DNA of 64,000 nucleotides from Ursus arctos. Lineage: Eukaryota > Chordata > Mammalia > Carnivora > Ursidae. The position numbers and the translations under genes were made by a program. The notes below the pieces were generated by a model that worked only from the letters and a program-made list of their open reading frames with translations, made no database searches and had not been told where the DNA came from. The DNA is taken from positions 17,752,501 to 17,816,500 of the forward strand of contig NW_026623050.1 of NCBI RefSeq assembly GCF_023065955.2, read 5' to 3'. Below are positions 36,677 to 48,210 of the stretch, piece by piece; position 1 is the stretch's first letter, and every line of letters begins with the position of its first letter.

Positions 36677-36861
36677 TGGGGTTCCTCTGTGACTCAGTTG
36701 GTTAAGCGTCTGCCTTCCGCTCAGGTCATGATCTCAGGGTCCTGAAATCAAGCCCCACATCAGGCTCCCTGCTAGCAGGGAACCTGCTTCTCCCTCTCCC
36801 CCCTGCTTGTGCTCTCTCTCACTATCTCTCTCTCAAATAAATAAATTAAATCTGAAAAAAA
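36677..36861 (+). mobile_element. CanSINE, older type
   Basis: Perfect 16-bp duplication AAAAGTGAGAAAAGGG at 36661-36676 and 36862-36877. Confidence 0.95.
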
Positions 36862-36877
36862 AAAAGTGAGAAAAGGG

Positions 36878-37326
36878 AATGTTTGTCTTGTAAACCTCCA
36901 TACTGGCAAAAGATGGGATTGGGACTGGCTTTTGCGATTCAACCAATAGTTTATGACATGTTTATATTATGTATAAAGTGCTAGTTATCCAGTTAATTAC
37001 AACAGGATCCAGGATCTTTAAGAGCCCTTATTTAGAATAAGTTTCTCTTTCCAGCAGAAAAAAAGGTTGAGAATACTGATGGAGAAATTTAGAAAGGACT
37101 GGGATGAAAGTCACAGCCATGGCAGATGATGTTGACAATGTGTAGTTATAGACAGATTATACATGAAAGAGAACTGCTGGCCAAACCCTACCTAGAATAA
37201 AGGGAAACTGTAATAGTGTTCATAACTCATGTCTTGAAACCCTCCAAAAGCATTTAGAGTATGATAAGGAGAGATTTATTAGGACTAAGATTTTTTTTTA
37301 AGCAACTGAATTTTTACAAATCATTT
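36878..37326. other. Intronic stretch, nothing recognised
   Basis: No gene or repeat recognised. Confidence 0.4.
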
Positions 37327-37344
37327 AAAATAGACAAGCCAATA

Positions 37345-37534
37345 GGGGCGCCTAGATGGCTCATTGGTTAAGCGTCAGACTCTTGATTTTGGCTCAGATC
37401 ATTATCTCAGGGTCATAAGATTGAGCCCCACATCAGGCTCTGCGCTGAGCACAGAGCCTGGTCGGGATCCTCGCTCTCCTTCTCCCTATGCCCCTCCCCA
37501 CTCACACTTTCTCTCTCTCTTAAAAAAAAAAAAA
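37345..37534 (+). mobile_element. CanSINE, older type
   Basis: Body with 'gactcttgattttggctcag'. Duplication AAAATAGACAAGCCAATA at 37327-37344 and from 37535. Confidence 0.94.
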
Positions 37535-37647
37535 AAAATAGACAAGCCAATAATACCAACTAAGAATTAATATTCACAGATTCCATTATGATGTGCCAAG
37601 TAGTAAGCTAAGAGCTTTACACATATATGTGTGTGATTTACATTCAC

Positions 37648-37668
37648 ATATATATATATATATATATA
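37648..37668 (+). repeat. (TA)n microsatellite
   Basis: About ten TA units 180 bp from the SEM1 pseudogene. Confidence 0.85.
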
Positions 37669-37858
37669 ACCTTGCAGATGCCCTAGGAGGGGAGTACATT
37701 CATTACTTTGCCAGGTCACACAGGAAGACGCTCAGCCTAAAACAGGAGATCATGCTTTTCACCATATCACATCATTTGCTACTTTTTATTTGTTCTCAAG
37801 CATTTCCCATTCATTTTATGTACTTGTTATTTAATCATTCAGATTCATAGTTTAACTC

Positions 37859-38338
37859 TTTTTTTTAATCAAAACATTTATTTTTTTTGTGTTACAGAAA
37901 CAAAAATAAATCCAAGCAGGTAATGAAATAACCATATTGTTTCAAGTGTCCCATCCTGAGTTCTCTGTCCTAGAATTCAGTAAACGGTTCAAGTTCAGGT
38001 TGCTTCAACACTTCTTGTGGATGTTATGGCGTCTCTATCTTATAACCATGTTTCTCTAGTTCAGCTCATTAACGGACTGGAGAAGTCGTCCTCTATGTTG
38101 TCATCATCCCAATTATCCTCTCAAACATGTGCATCTTCATCTTCATCTAAACCAGCCCAGTCTTCCTCAGGAAACTCCTCGAACGCGTCGTCCTCTTCTA
38201 AGAGACCCAAGTCTACCCAAGCTACTTTTTCTCTGACATGGCGACCCTAAGCGCCAAAAACCTCTCAGGCCAAGATGAAAGTTGGAACTCTCACTTTTCT
38301 TCATTGAAGCCACCAACCCTGCTGTCACCTCTGAGCAT
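37859..38338 (-). pseudogene. SEM1 (DSS1/SHFM1) processed pseudogene
   Basis: SEM1 is a 70-residue acidic subunit of the proteasome lid and a BRCA2 partner. On the minus strand the copy has a 5' UTR, start codon (38239-38237), degraded reading frame to a stop near 38026-38024, a long 3' UTR with AATAAA-type signal and a short poly(A) (T run 37859-37866). Recognisable parts include MSEKK, the [18 protein letters not shown] core and the HGYK end. It is broken: codon 6 is TAG, a small insertion follows at once, and the Trp codon after HV is TGA. There are no introns. A perfect 14-bp duplication (ATAGTTTAACTCTT) flanks it at 37847-37860 and 38339-38352, the mark of L1-driven retroposition. The 77-codon plus-strand frame here is an antisense shadow. 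Confidence 0.93.
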
Positions 38339-38352
38339 ATAGTTTAACTCTT

Positions 38353-41300
38353 GTTTACACGATGTAAATAGTCTTTTCTCTATTTTCTTTTCATAATACA
38401 TCTGGTTCACACAAATCCCTACATGGCAAAGCCATTTCAAACACATTTTTCAAAAACCTAAAAAGTCAGGTAATCCAAACAGATTTTGAAGCTAGTTTCA
38501 GAAATCGTAAATAAAAATTACAACTAACTTGACTGAACAACCAACCAAATTAGACATCACAACACAAAGTACAAAGCACTAAAGTAGAAATATAACCATG
38601 CATCTATATTCCACCTGTTTGTTCTAGCGCCTCCTCCGTTTCACCTATTCTGAGTTTGCTACCGCTACAGCACAATGGCCAATATTTTTTGTAGACAAGT
38701 CACTGGTTCCCTGAGTTATCAGGCTGTTTCCCTTCCTAGGACAGAACCCAGTGTGCCCCACACATACATGGTAACACATATTCAGGTAATCATACCCAAA
38801 TCTCCCAATTTCAAACCACCCTTTTCTTAGTCTTTTTTTTTTTTTAACATTTTTGTTTCCTTTCTTTTTCTTTACATCTTTATTATTATGCTTTCAGAAA
38901 TTGAGGTCCTAAACATGCATAAGATTCTGAGCATATTTTCAACATATAATAAAATCCAGACCTTCTTATTTGTCAAAAAAACCATACATCATATGTTACA
39001 TGTTAATTTCTTCTTATTCTTTTTTTACCTACTAAAATTATAAGTAGATTAAACTTTCTAGTTTGCTTGAAGGCAGTGTCCTTGAAGGTTAGGTCACAAG
39101 TTAAAAGCTTCTAATGTTGGGTTGGAAAACAAAGACAATCAAAGGGAAAGGATCTTTCTACTTACCTCCTGACCTGGTTTTCCCTAACTCTGGCTATCTC
39201 TGTCCACTAATCCCTCTTTCCTTAACTATTTGGAAGATAAAAAACAAACAAATAAACAAACAAACAAAAAAAAAATCAAACCTCATAATGGCAAGATCAA
39301 CTGAAGAAAACAGTGATGGGGACACACATAGCCTCTTCTTCCCTCCCATAACCCAGCAGGCAACCTGACCTGGTATTTGCCACCCTACTTGTACACACAA
39401 ATTTTTACTTGCTAGGTCAACTGTGTTTCAACTAAAATATGACAACTATAAATAAAATAATAAAATAGGGACCATTTTTAGATTCTGACAAAGCCAAAGC
39501 TCACGGGGTTGCTCTCTTGAAAATTGTCGCTAAAGTCAGAGAGAGCCTCAAGAGAAAATAAGGAAAAAAAAAAATCACTCCATGGCCTGAATGGTTCATA
39601 TTGAAATCAGAAACATCAGATGAGGTCTGTAAGATGCACCAATAGCTTAAAATGATCTCCAGTGAACAATCTGTGCCATTCTCCTTCTCTAGTCCTTGAA
39701 AAAAAAAAAGCCAAAAAAAAAGAAAAAAAACCCAACTCTGAAGTCTTTTAAAGAGACTGTTATGCCCTTAATTATTTGAGGCAGTTTTGTTTCCCTGGAA
39801 TTAATTAACATGCCCCTTCTTTAAGCTCCAGCTGCATCCGACGTCACTGTGAGATGGCAGCGAAGAATGAAAACCAAAGGAACTGAGTTGACTAAAGTGA
39901 AAAGCGTGCACAGAAGCATTTCCAGTGCTCTTCCTGAGACTGTGTGGGTCTCTATATTGACTACATGCTGAATAAACGCAATCTATGTAATTTCATAGTG
40001 ATAAAACCTTAACTGCTGCCCAACAGAAGAAATTTTCACGCTGGAATTGTATGGAGGGGTACTACTCCATCTATTTCACCCACATATTTTAGAAGAATTT
40101 GGCCTCTACTCATTCAGATTTATTAAATTTCACCCTAGTCTGTGACAGCTACCCTACAAAATCCTGAAAAAACAACCAATAGATAAGCAAGCCAAATAAG
40201 AAGACAGGAGATGATTAGCCTCATGAACATAATTATTTTAAGAATCTAGGTTTAATATACAGAATGGCACAGATCACAACCAAGTCTTACAGATTTCTTA
40301 AATTGATACTGACTTAAATGTCCCCATCACTTAGATTTTCATCAACTCAGATGACACATCCCAATCCTTACTCTAACCAGTTAAGCTGCACACTATAGGT
40401 TTTGTCCAGATCCTTGTTAAACACACCACACCGGAGGCTCCAGCTGCAAAGACAAACTAGATCTCAAACCCCAGCGGGCGGTGACTGAAGAGGAAACTCT
40501 GCATGGTCAACGCATTAGTCTAAGACCAAGGCACTGCTCCTGACACAGACTTAGAAAACCCTTGGACCCAACAAGGTACCACCTCTGCCCCAGGAGACTG
40601 GTATCTTGAGAACTGGGCCCCTAAGGATCCCTAGCCAATATCCCAAACATTTAAGGTAGCAGCTCATTAGAAGAAACATTTAATTACAGTATTTGTAAAC
40701 CAAGGGGGCTTAACTGAAATACATTAACCAAAAGACTCCTTTTCAGGGGTTTTAAGAGTTCAATCTAATGTCTCAGAGATCATTTTTCCACATTACTTCT
40801 CTTGATTAGGTAAATGTGTTTTTTTCTTGAATAACAACCTCTGCTTATTTCTTCTTCCTTTAGCCTAAGTCCACATTTTCGTTTCCACAGCCAACAGTTT
40901 CTAAGTAACCAGGATATCCTGCCATTAAATATGGATGTAGAGGCTTGACAAATCCTGAGTGGTTTTTATTAGTCAGGGATAGTCTCCTTGATTAACAAGA
41001 AAAAACAAGTATATTAATGTGTAGATTACACTACAAGTTACCCCACTTATGATACGGCTTCCCAAATACTGGCAGAGGAAGGGATCCACTGTCGTCTCAA
41101 GTTGAAGCTAACCTACAGCTTGATTCTCCTGGTCCGCTGATTAATAACCTTGATCTGCCCACGTCTATAGTCTGGAGGATTTCCTTCTAGTGGGCTGTTG
41201 CATGCTCTGAGATCTCAAACATCTAAGAATTTATTCCTGAGTGCTTTGTTATTCTTGTGGGTTTTTGGGGTTTTTTCAGTCCCTTTAAACTCTTATAACA

Positions 41301-41435
41301 ATAATCACCAAAATTTTGTACCAATATTGTTATGTAGAAAAATGGGATGTTCTGTCAATTACAGTCAAATTCATTAACTACTACAACTGATTTCTTTTTA
41401 AAGGAACACACAAAGGCTTTTGGTTCTCTTCAATT
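38353..41435. other. Intronic stretch, largely single copy
   Basis: About 3 kb without SINE or clear LINE. Small frames near 39114-39400 lack domains. 39770-40010 holds TTAATTAA (39801-39808) and a CRE-like CGACGTCA (39839-39846) and could be an enhancer. Confidence 0.5.
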
Positions 41436-41439
41436 AAAA

Positions 41440-41790
41440 TGTAAACTCAAAAAATTGGAACTTACCATAGTGGACTGGTTGACTAACATATGACTGATGC
41501 TTGCAATATAAAACTCTGAATCCATTAAAAAGATACTGTAAAAGAAGATGCATTGGCATGGAAAACATTCATTATATACTTAGAGAAAAAAATCTTGCTA
41601 CAAAATAGTATGCACAAAATAAACCATTTTGTTGGAGAAAATATACACAGGAAAAAAAGCAAAAGGACATACATCAAAATATTAAGAATATGTGAGGACA
41701 GTGAGATTACATCCAATTCTTTCTTTTGTATCCCTGAATTTTCCAAGGATCTGCACTGAATATTAATTATTTTTATAGTTTTTTTAAAAA
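41440..41790 (+). repeat. Old L1 3' UTR
   Basis: 'ccattaaaaagatactgtaaaag', 'ggaaaacattcattatatac', then 'aggaaaaaaagcaaaagg'. Small frames here are chance. Confidence 0.6.
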
Positions 41791-42249
41791 GATTTTTTAA
41801 AAAGGAAAATAGTTCCCAAAGTAATTTTGCAAGTCATTTCTTATACTATTTCACATCTATTATTAGTAAAGGTAATGGAACATCTTTCACCACAGAAGAT
41901 TCTCAATTTAGTTTTAATATAAGAGAGGCAGTTTTTCCAGTTGCCTTTAAAAATAGCAAAAAGATTTACTGGGTCACTTCCATGTGCCGGGTTTTCTCAC
42001 ATGTTCTATTAAAAGTGAAACATTAAGGATAGCCAGGGGGAAATGTCCCACAAGGTATCTACAGTAATATAGCCTTATAATTTTAAAAAGCCTCACCACC
42101 ACCACAACTGAACAAAAAGTTTACATCAGCTAACATTTACTGAGCATTTATTAGGTAGGGGATTCTGGTAAGAGGGAAATATGGTAGACAAAGTCCCAAG
42201 TCAGGCAAAGCTGGAACACAGGCTCAAGCAGCAAGGGTGGTTCCCAGCA

Positions 42250-42660
42250 GGTTCCCAGCAAGGTATGTCCCAGAGTGGAATTCCACAGATCACCCGCATC
42301 AGAATCCTTATGGCGTTGGTTAAAAAATGCAGATTCCTGGGGCTCCCAAACCTACTGACTCCAAGAGTCTCTGGAAGCAAGACTCAGGAATTTACATTTT
42401 TTTTAAAGATTTATTTCTTATTTGAGAGAGAGAGCGGGGGGTGGGGGGACAGAGGGAGTAAGAGAGAAACTCAAGCCGACTGCCCACTGAGCATGGAGCC
42501 TGACTCAGGGTTGGATCCCACAATCCTGAGATCATGATCTGAGTGGATATCAAGAGTCTGACACTTAACTGCGCCACCCAGGCGCCCCTCAGAAATTTAC
42601 ATTTTAAAAAGCATTCCAGATGATTGCTACATATAAAGTCTGGGAAACCCATGTTGTGAA
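42250..42660. repeat. hAT/MER-type DNA element, split by a SINE
   Basis: 'cacccgcatcagaatcctta', 'aaaatgcagattcctggggct' and, past the SINE, 'acattttaaaaagcattccagatg' follow a palindromic Charlie-type MER element. Confidence 0.6.
42401..42588 (-). mobile_element. CanSINE, older type
   Basis: Duplication TCAGGAATTTACATTTT (42384-42400) and TCAGAAATTTACATTTT (42589 on). Confidence 0.93.
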
Positions 42661-43099
42661 AGATCAAGCCAAGAGAACAGGGTTAGAAAAAGATCAAGAG
42701 TCTTAAATGTCAAGATAAGGAATGAGTTGATTCTACGGTAGATAAATAGGGCAGGGGAGGAGGGGCTGGGGACCAGCCAGAGTTTTTAAGCTGGAGAACA
42801 GCATGTTAAGATCTGTGTTTTGGGTCAATACTCTCATTACAGCCTGAGTTGAAAAAGAGAACTGGAAGCACTGGAGAATTCAGGAAAGTGATCTATAATG
42901 ATACATTAAAACTGACCAAGAGAAGAATAAAATGGTTCCCATCCTGGTGCCAAAAAGAGAGGTGAAAGAAGGAAGCTCATAAAGAACTACTGATGAATAA
43001 ATAACATGATTTGAATGCTGAAATGTTAAAGCCGAAAATTACAGATGCACAGAGGAAGAGCTGGAGAAAATTTTCCAATGGTACGTTAACGCCATCCAG

Positions 43100-43123
43100 T
43101 TCATTCATTCATTCATTCATTCA
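43100..43123 (+). repeat. (TTCA)n microsatellite
   Basis: Six tetranucleotide units. Confidence 0.88.
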
Positions 43124-43189
43124 ATCATGGAGGTGTTACTTACTATGTACTAAACACTAGTCTAGATGCTAGGTCAAAAAACATGAAAA

Positions 43190-43262
43190 CCACGGAATTA
43201 CACACTTTAAATGAATGAATTGTACTGTATGTGAATGATATCTCAATAAAGTTGTTATTAAA
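43190..43262 (+). repeat. L1 3' end fragment
   Basis: 'attacacactttaaatgaatg', then 'gatatctcaataaagttg'. Confidence 0.65.
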
Positions 43263-43299
43263 ACAAAACAAATGTGATATTTCCCCTGTCCTCGGGATA

Positions 43300-43860
43300 T
43301 AAGCACCTGCAATGCAGTGTTGTGTCAGGACAGATGTAGACAGAGTGCTCTATAAGAACACTCGGGAACATCTCGGACAGACTAGGATCTGAAAGACATA
43401 ATTCATGAACAAACAGTGGAGAAAGCCAGGCAAGGGGAATGCTGCAAAGCAGGAAGAAGATAACCTGGAGAGCTTTTGACTTAAAGTGAAGACCTGAATG
43501 CCGGGAGGGAAAATGAGATAGGAGGCAGGCCCAGGGTGAAGGCAGATCAGGAAAAGCCCAGTGTATCGGGGCTTCACTATTCGAGGTGTGGTCCTCAATC
43601 CAGCAGCATGTGTCACCTGGAAATTGTTAGAAGGTCTTGGGGCCCCATCACAGACCTACATCAGAAGCTCCATTTTAACAAGATTCCTAGGCGGTTTCAG
43701 ATGGAAACCAAAGTTTGGAAAGCACTACATTAACATATTTATTCTCAAGACAATATCCTATAGGGAATCACTGAGGAATTTCAAGTCAGAGAGTGGCATG
43801 ATCAGATATGTTCCTTACATAAAGATCACTCTGGTAACAGAACAAAAAACAGAGTATAGG
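43300..43860. repeat. Ancient repeat with MER-like insert
   Basis: 'gcaaggggaatgctgcaaagc' and 'gagagtggcatgatcagata' belong to an old repeat, split at about 43560-43735 by a MER element ('gtgtcacctggaaattgttag', 'ctccattttaacaagattcc'). The 88- and 101-codon frames are byproducts. Confidence 0.5.
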
Positions 43861-44064
43861 AGGTAAGACCAAACATTGTTTAGGATGTTGTTACAGGATC
43901 CAAGAAAGAAATAATAAGGGTCTAAACAAAGTAAGGATAGTACCAGGAAATGGTAAGTGATTGTAGGGGTGGATGACTAAAGGGGGGTAAAATCAAGACA
44001 ATTTCTAAGTTTTTGGTTTGGGCACATGGATCAATGTTGATGCCATTCACCAGACAGGGAACAC

Positions 44065-44215
44065 AAATACTAACAATTACAGTGGCTGACATTTCCCAAA
44101 TGTGTACCAGGCATTATTCTAAGCGTTAGGCATGAACTATGTCACTTAATCCTCTTCGTAACTCTATGAAGTCGATATTACTATTATCCCATCCCATGGA
44201 TGAGCAAAGTAGGGG
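44065..44215 (-). repeat. MIR-like relic
   Basis: 'ccaggcattattctaagcg', then 'atcccatggatgagcaaag', is the complement of a MIR-family element. Confidence 0.6.
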
Positions 44216-44529
44216 GAAGTAGGGTAGAGTGGAATGAAGAGGAGGGTAGAAGATGACAAGTTCAATGTTGAATATGCCAGGTCTGAGGTGTCTGTAAAGA
44301 TGTCCATAGGCAGCAGTAAGGAGAACAAGCAGGCTGGAAACAGACATCTGAAAGTCATCAGCACAGGCTCACACCTAACTTTTCAGGAGCGGATCAGGCC
44401 AGAGGGAGTGTAGGTTAAAGACAGAACTTAGGAGCACCAATATCCAGGAGGTTATAGGAGGCAACTGAGTTTATGAAGAAGACAAAGTGGCCAGAGAGAA
44501 AGAACAATAGCTATAACCAAATAGCAACA

Positions 44530-45000
44530 ATAAGAGCCAACAGTTAAGTCTGTATAATGCATCAGTTACCATTCTAAGCATTTTTATATATAGTAAAAAA
44601 ATTCAGTCATCATTAGAACCACATGAGGTAGGTATTATTATCCCCATTAAAAAAATGAGGAAATTGAGGCACCAGAAAGTTAAGTAGCTTGGTCAAGGTC
44701 ACACAGAAAGCGAAGAGTGAATCCAGGATTCATTTTTTTTTTTTTTTTTTGATTTATTTGACAGAGAGAGAGACAGCCAACGAGAGAGGGAACACAAGCA
44801 GGGGGAGTGGGAGAGGAAGAAGCAGACTCCTAGCGGAGAAGCCTGATGCGGGGCTCGATCCCAGAACGCCGGGATCACGCCCTGAGCCGAAGGCAGACGC
44901 TTAACGACTGCGCCACCCAGGCGCCCCTGAATCCAGGATTCAAACCAGAATTCAAACACTAAGTGTAGAGTCCACGCTTGACTGTATGATACACTGCCTC
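44530..45000 (-). repeat. MIR relic split by a SINE
   Basis: 'ggtattattatccccatt', 'gaggaaattgaggcacc', 'aaggtcacacagaaagc', then after the SINE 'caaaccagaattcaaacac'. Clear complement of MIR, old host for a young insertion. Confidence 0.8.
44733..44927 (-). mobile_element. CanSINE, young type, inside MIR
   Basis: Perfect 15-bp duplication TGAATCCAGGATTCA at 44718-44732 and 44928-44942. Last CanSINE before the 10.6-kb SINE-free zone. Confidence 0.96.
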
Positions 45001-45115
45001 GCTTTCAGGCACTGGGAGAGGTGGAAGCCAAGGAAGGAAACAGTTGTAACCAAGTTCTCAGAATAGTGTCTGGTCCACAGTGAGACCTCGGTAAATACTA
45101 ACCGTTATTATTTGA

Positions 45116-45955
45116 TCATTATACTGCCATGGAGTCGTGGATTTATGCAAGCCACGGTTTTTAGAAGAAAACAAATGACAATTAAAGAAGGTAAAAATCA
45201 AGGTTTTCACGGAGGAAGAAAGCAAAGAAACTTCCAACTTCTACTCAGTTTCCTATAGCTTCAATATCTAAGTTTCCACACCATCGACTTTCGACCACAC
45301 TTGTGGCTACAAGTACACAGCAATGACCCACAGGCCTCACAAACCCCAAATACCTTCTGAGAGCTGTAAAGATGCCACTCAAGGGTGCTATCTTTAACAC
45401 GATTCTACTTGTTTTGCGGCAGGTAGTTATTGCTGAGGGTCTCTCGGGTTCTTGACTATCCAATGAAAACCACCTCATCCTCTGACCGCTCCCGACAAAT
45501 AGTAACTTGTTCTAATTAAGAGGATATGTTGTCTACAATAAATTGATAACATATTTTCAGGTAATTTACAGGTTAAAATTATACTTTGTTTATACTCTTA
45601 AGACAATAGCCTCACGGTTTGTTTGTTAATTCTTTCTAATTTAGTAATTCTGTCTGGCCCAGATTCCCCTCAAAATCAAGGAGAAACATGAGGAAAATGG
45701 TCAGGAAAAGGAAACAGTTGAGATTTCCAAAAGGTTAGGTTTTCAAAATAAATTTATATATTTCTATCTAAGAGGATTTCTCAAAACGCAATAAAGGCAC
45801 TGGATGGCAGAAAGCATCTCACAGAAGTGGGACATCTGGTCATCCCAGCCCTGAAGCAATGTACATAAAAATGCTATTTTTAAAAATGAAATAAATGTGA
45901 ATACCCTACCCTGCCTAAATGTAAATGTCAACACTTGTCAAAGAGACTTGGAATT
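45116..45955. other. Intronic stretch, single copy
   Basis: No repeat recognised in a region free of CanSINEs. A 77-codon minus frame at 45245-45478 shows no domain. Confidence 0.5.
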
Positions 45956-45959
45956 TAAA

Positions 45960-46370
45960 ATTAGCTAAAAATAATTCAAAGATTTATATATAAAGATGCT
46001 CACCATAGTACCCATCTTATAATAGTGAAAATGCCCAGCAATAAATAAATTATGGTACATCCAGGTGACGGAATATTATCTAGCCACCAAAAACATTCTC
46101 AGTGAATATTTAATACTATAAAAATTCTCACAATATATATAACGTTTAAAAAATCATAAAAATTACCACATGAATATAGATGAAAGACTTAAAGAAGTAA
46201 ATTAATAACTAATAATTATTATCTCTGGGTGGCGTTAGGTTAATTTTCTTCCTTTTACATGTTTCTGTATTTTCCAAATTATCTGAGATGTATGATTTCT
46301 ATAAGCAGAAAAAAAATTACTGAAAAGTGATTTTTTAAAAGTTTTTTCCAATAAATTTGTTTCTATTTTT
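45960..46370 (+). repeat. Old L1 3' UTR
   Basis: 'aataaattatggtacatccagg', 'ggaatattatctagccacc', 'tatctctgggtggcg', 'ctgtattttccaaattatc'. Confidence 0.75.
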
Positions 46371-46419
46371 AACTCTTTCCCACTTTTTCTTATCCTAGTC
46401 TAAGCCTTAAGGTCTAGGG

Positions 46420-46650
46420 CAGAGGTTCTCTACTGCAGCCGAGGGGACTGGGATTTGGCCCCCCTGGGGATATTTGACAATGTCTGTAGACAATAAGGAT
46501 TGGTTATTACAACTGGGGGTGAAGGATGTTACTGGATCTAGCAGATAAAGGGTAGGAATTTGGCTAAAAATCCTACAAGGACAAGCCCACAGAAAGGAAG
46601 GATTATCTAGCCTACTATGGCAATAGTGCAGAGGTTGAGAAATCTTGGTT
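46420..46650 (+). repeat. MER5A (hAT-Charlie) element
   Basis: Starts 'cagaggttctc' and ends 'gaggttgagaaatcttgg'; inside 'ggatatttgacaatgtctg', 'ttattacaactgggggtg' and 'caatagtgcagaggttgag' follow MER5A. Non-coding relic. Confidence 0.85.
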
Positions 46651-47710
46651 TAAGATGAAAAAAAATTAGTATAAACAGGAAGAGTGGGTTAAAATACAAT
46701 ATTAACTCTAGTGGGTTTAACTTTTCACTTCTATAATAAGATAGAGAGAGAGAGAGAGAAAGATATCTATCTATTCTGAATTGATAAACATTTCATTCAG
46801 GTTTTGACCCAAATTCCTTATTAAAATACGTATGTCCTGATTTTATAAAAAACATCTCCACATCTCCAGGACTCCTGCTCCCAGCGTGAGCAGTATGCTC
46901 GTCTAATGAGAAGTAAGATTTTTCTCAGCTTGAGCATGTAGAGAACAATTCTGGGTAAAAGTTTTTTAAGGACTGCTATAAAAATGTTTTAAAGTGAGAT
47001 CTTATCCTTAAAGAAATAGCTGGTCACCATACTGTATATACTCCAGTATGGTAAAATGAAAAACTAAGTTCTAACTAGTCTAGTCTAAAGTGTAGTCTAA
47101 CACAAAAATGTTTAATTGTTTAAAACATATAGATACTCCCATACACAGAAAATAATTTATGTAAACTCATGAGAAATTACTTCCTACTGTGATGTCGGAT
47201 TCAGGGAGTGGTAACAAAGCAAAAGTCCAAGGATTTGAGGAAATGAAGTTCCCTCCTTAATCGAAGAAGTCACTGAATAACAATCCGCTTCATAAGAATT
47301 TGTTTTATCCCATTTTATGTGTGCGTGTGCGCATTTGGGTATAACAAAGCCCAACAGAGCATTAGCGTGAGCAGATTAAATAAAGGAGTAGGGGTGTTAA
47401 GGAGCAGACCACAGGGTGGAAGGCAAGAGAGCAGAAAAAGAACACTGGAAATGAATCCAACGGGAATAATAAATTTTACAAATGATCTGTTGATGAAAAT
47501 GGGGGATGAGAATAACGCAGTGTATTCAAGCAAAAATACGAAGGAAATGAGGGGCAACAAAACACAGAGGAAATATGGCAGAAAAAGATCAGAAGGAAAG
47601 GTGACATAGGGTTCATAACCCCCTGATCAAGACTAAATGAAAAATACTTCTCAAATCTTCAATCTCTGATGTGATTTCAGTAACATTTGCTTATGTGGAT
47701 TCTCCATGGC
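46651..47710. other. Intronic stretch, single copy
   Basis: No repeat apart from a short (GA)n at about 46743-46761. An antiparallel pair of frames (47315-47609) has no domain. Confidence 0.45.
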
Positions 47711-47711
47711 T

Positions 47712-48210
47712 CTTTTTTTTTTTTTTAATTCAAAATGATTTATAGGGGTAAGATATCCAATGTCCTCCTGGTCTGGCAAAATTCTCCCATTCTTCTGCTT
47801 ACAGATCAGAGGAGGGGTGGATTTCAGTCACTTTGTATTTTGGGTAACTTATTCATAGTGGATATGAACTACTCTTTTTGATGGGCAACAGCTTTCAGCC
47901 ACCCCAGCAGGTCTGAGTGGAGCCATCAATCATGATGTCCTGTCCTCCGCCTTGTCCTGGAGATGAGCATGACTTGACTATGCACAGTATTCTTTCCCCA
48001 ACACACACAGCACAGTGAACAGAGAGGGCGCACGACCCCTAGCAAGGGCAACCAGAATTCTTTCACCAGACTCCCTCCAGGCCCAGAACTGGAAGATCGG
48101 CAGGTGCCACTGACCATCTTTTTCATCATGAAAAGAGCTGTCATGTGGATGAAATCAATGGTAGACAGCACAATTTGACATGAGAGCCAGTGACAGAGAG
48201 CGTCTGAGAG
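47712..48210 (-). pseudogene. Candidate processed pseudogene, parent unknown
   Basis: A T run (47713-47727) is followed by non-repetitive sequence of balanced composition that reads on the minus strand as an open frame of 95 codons (48213-47926), then a UTR-like end with ATAAAT near the tail. Its shape is that of a retrocopied mRNA. I recognise no parent protein and find no flanking duplication. Confidence 0.3.

Noticed and set aside
38017..38250. 77-codon Ser-rich plus-strand frame
   Set aside because: Antisense of the SEM1 pseudogene; the serine run mirrors the acidic GAT/GAA codons.
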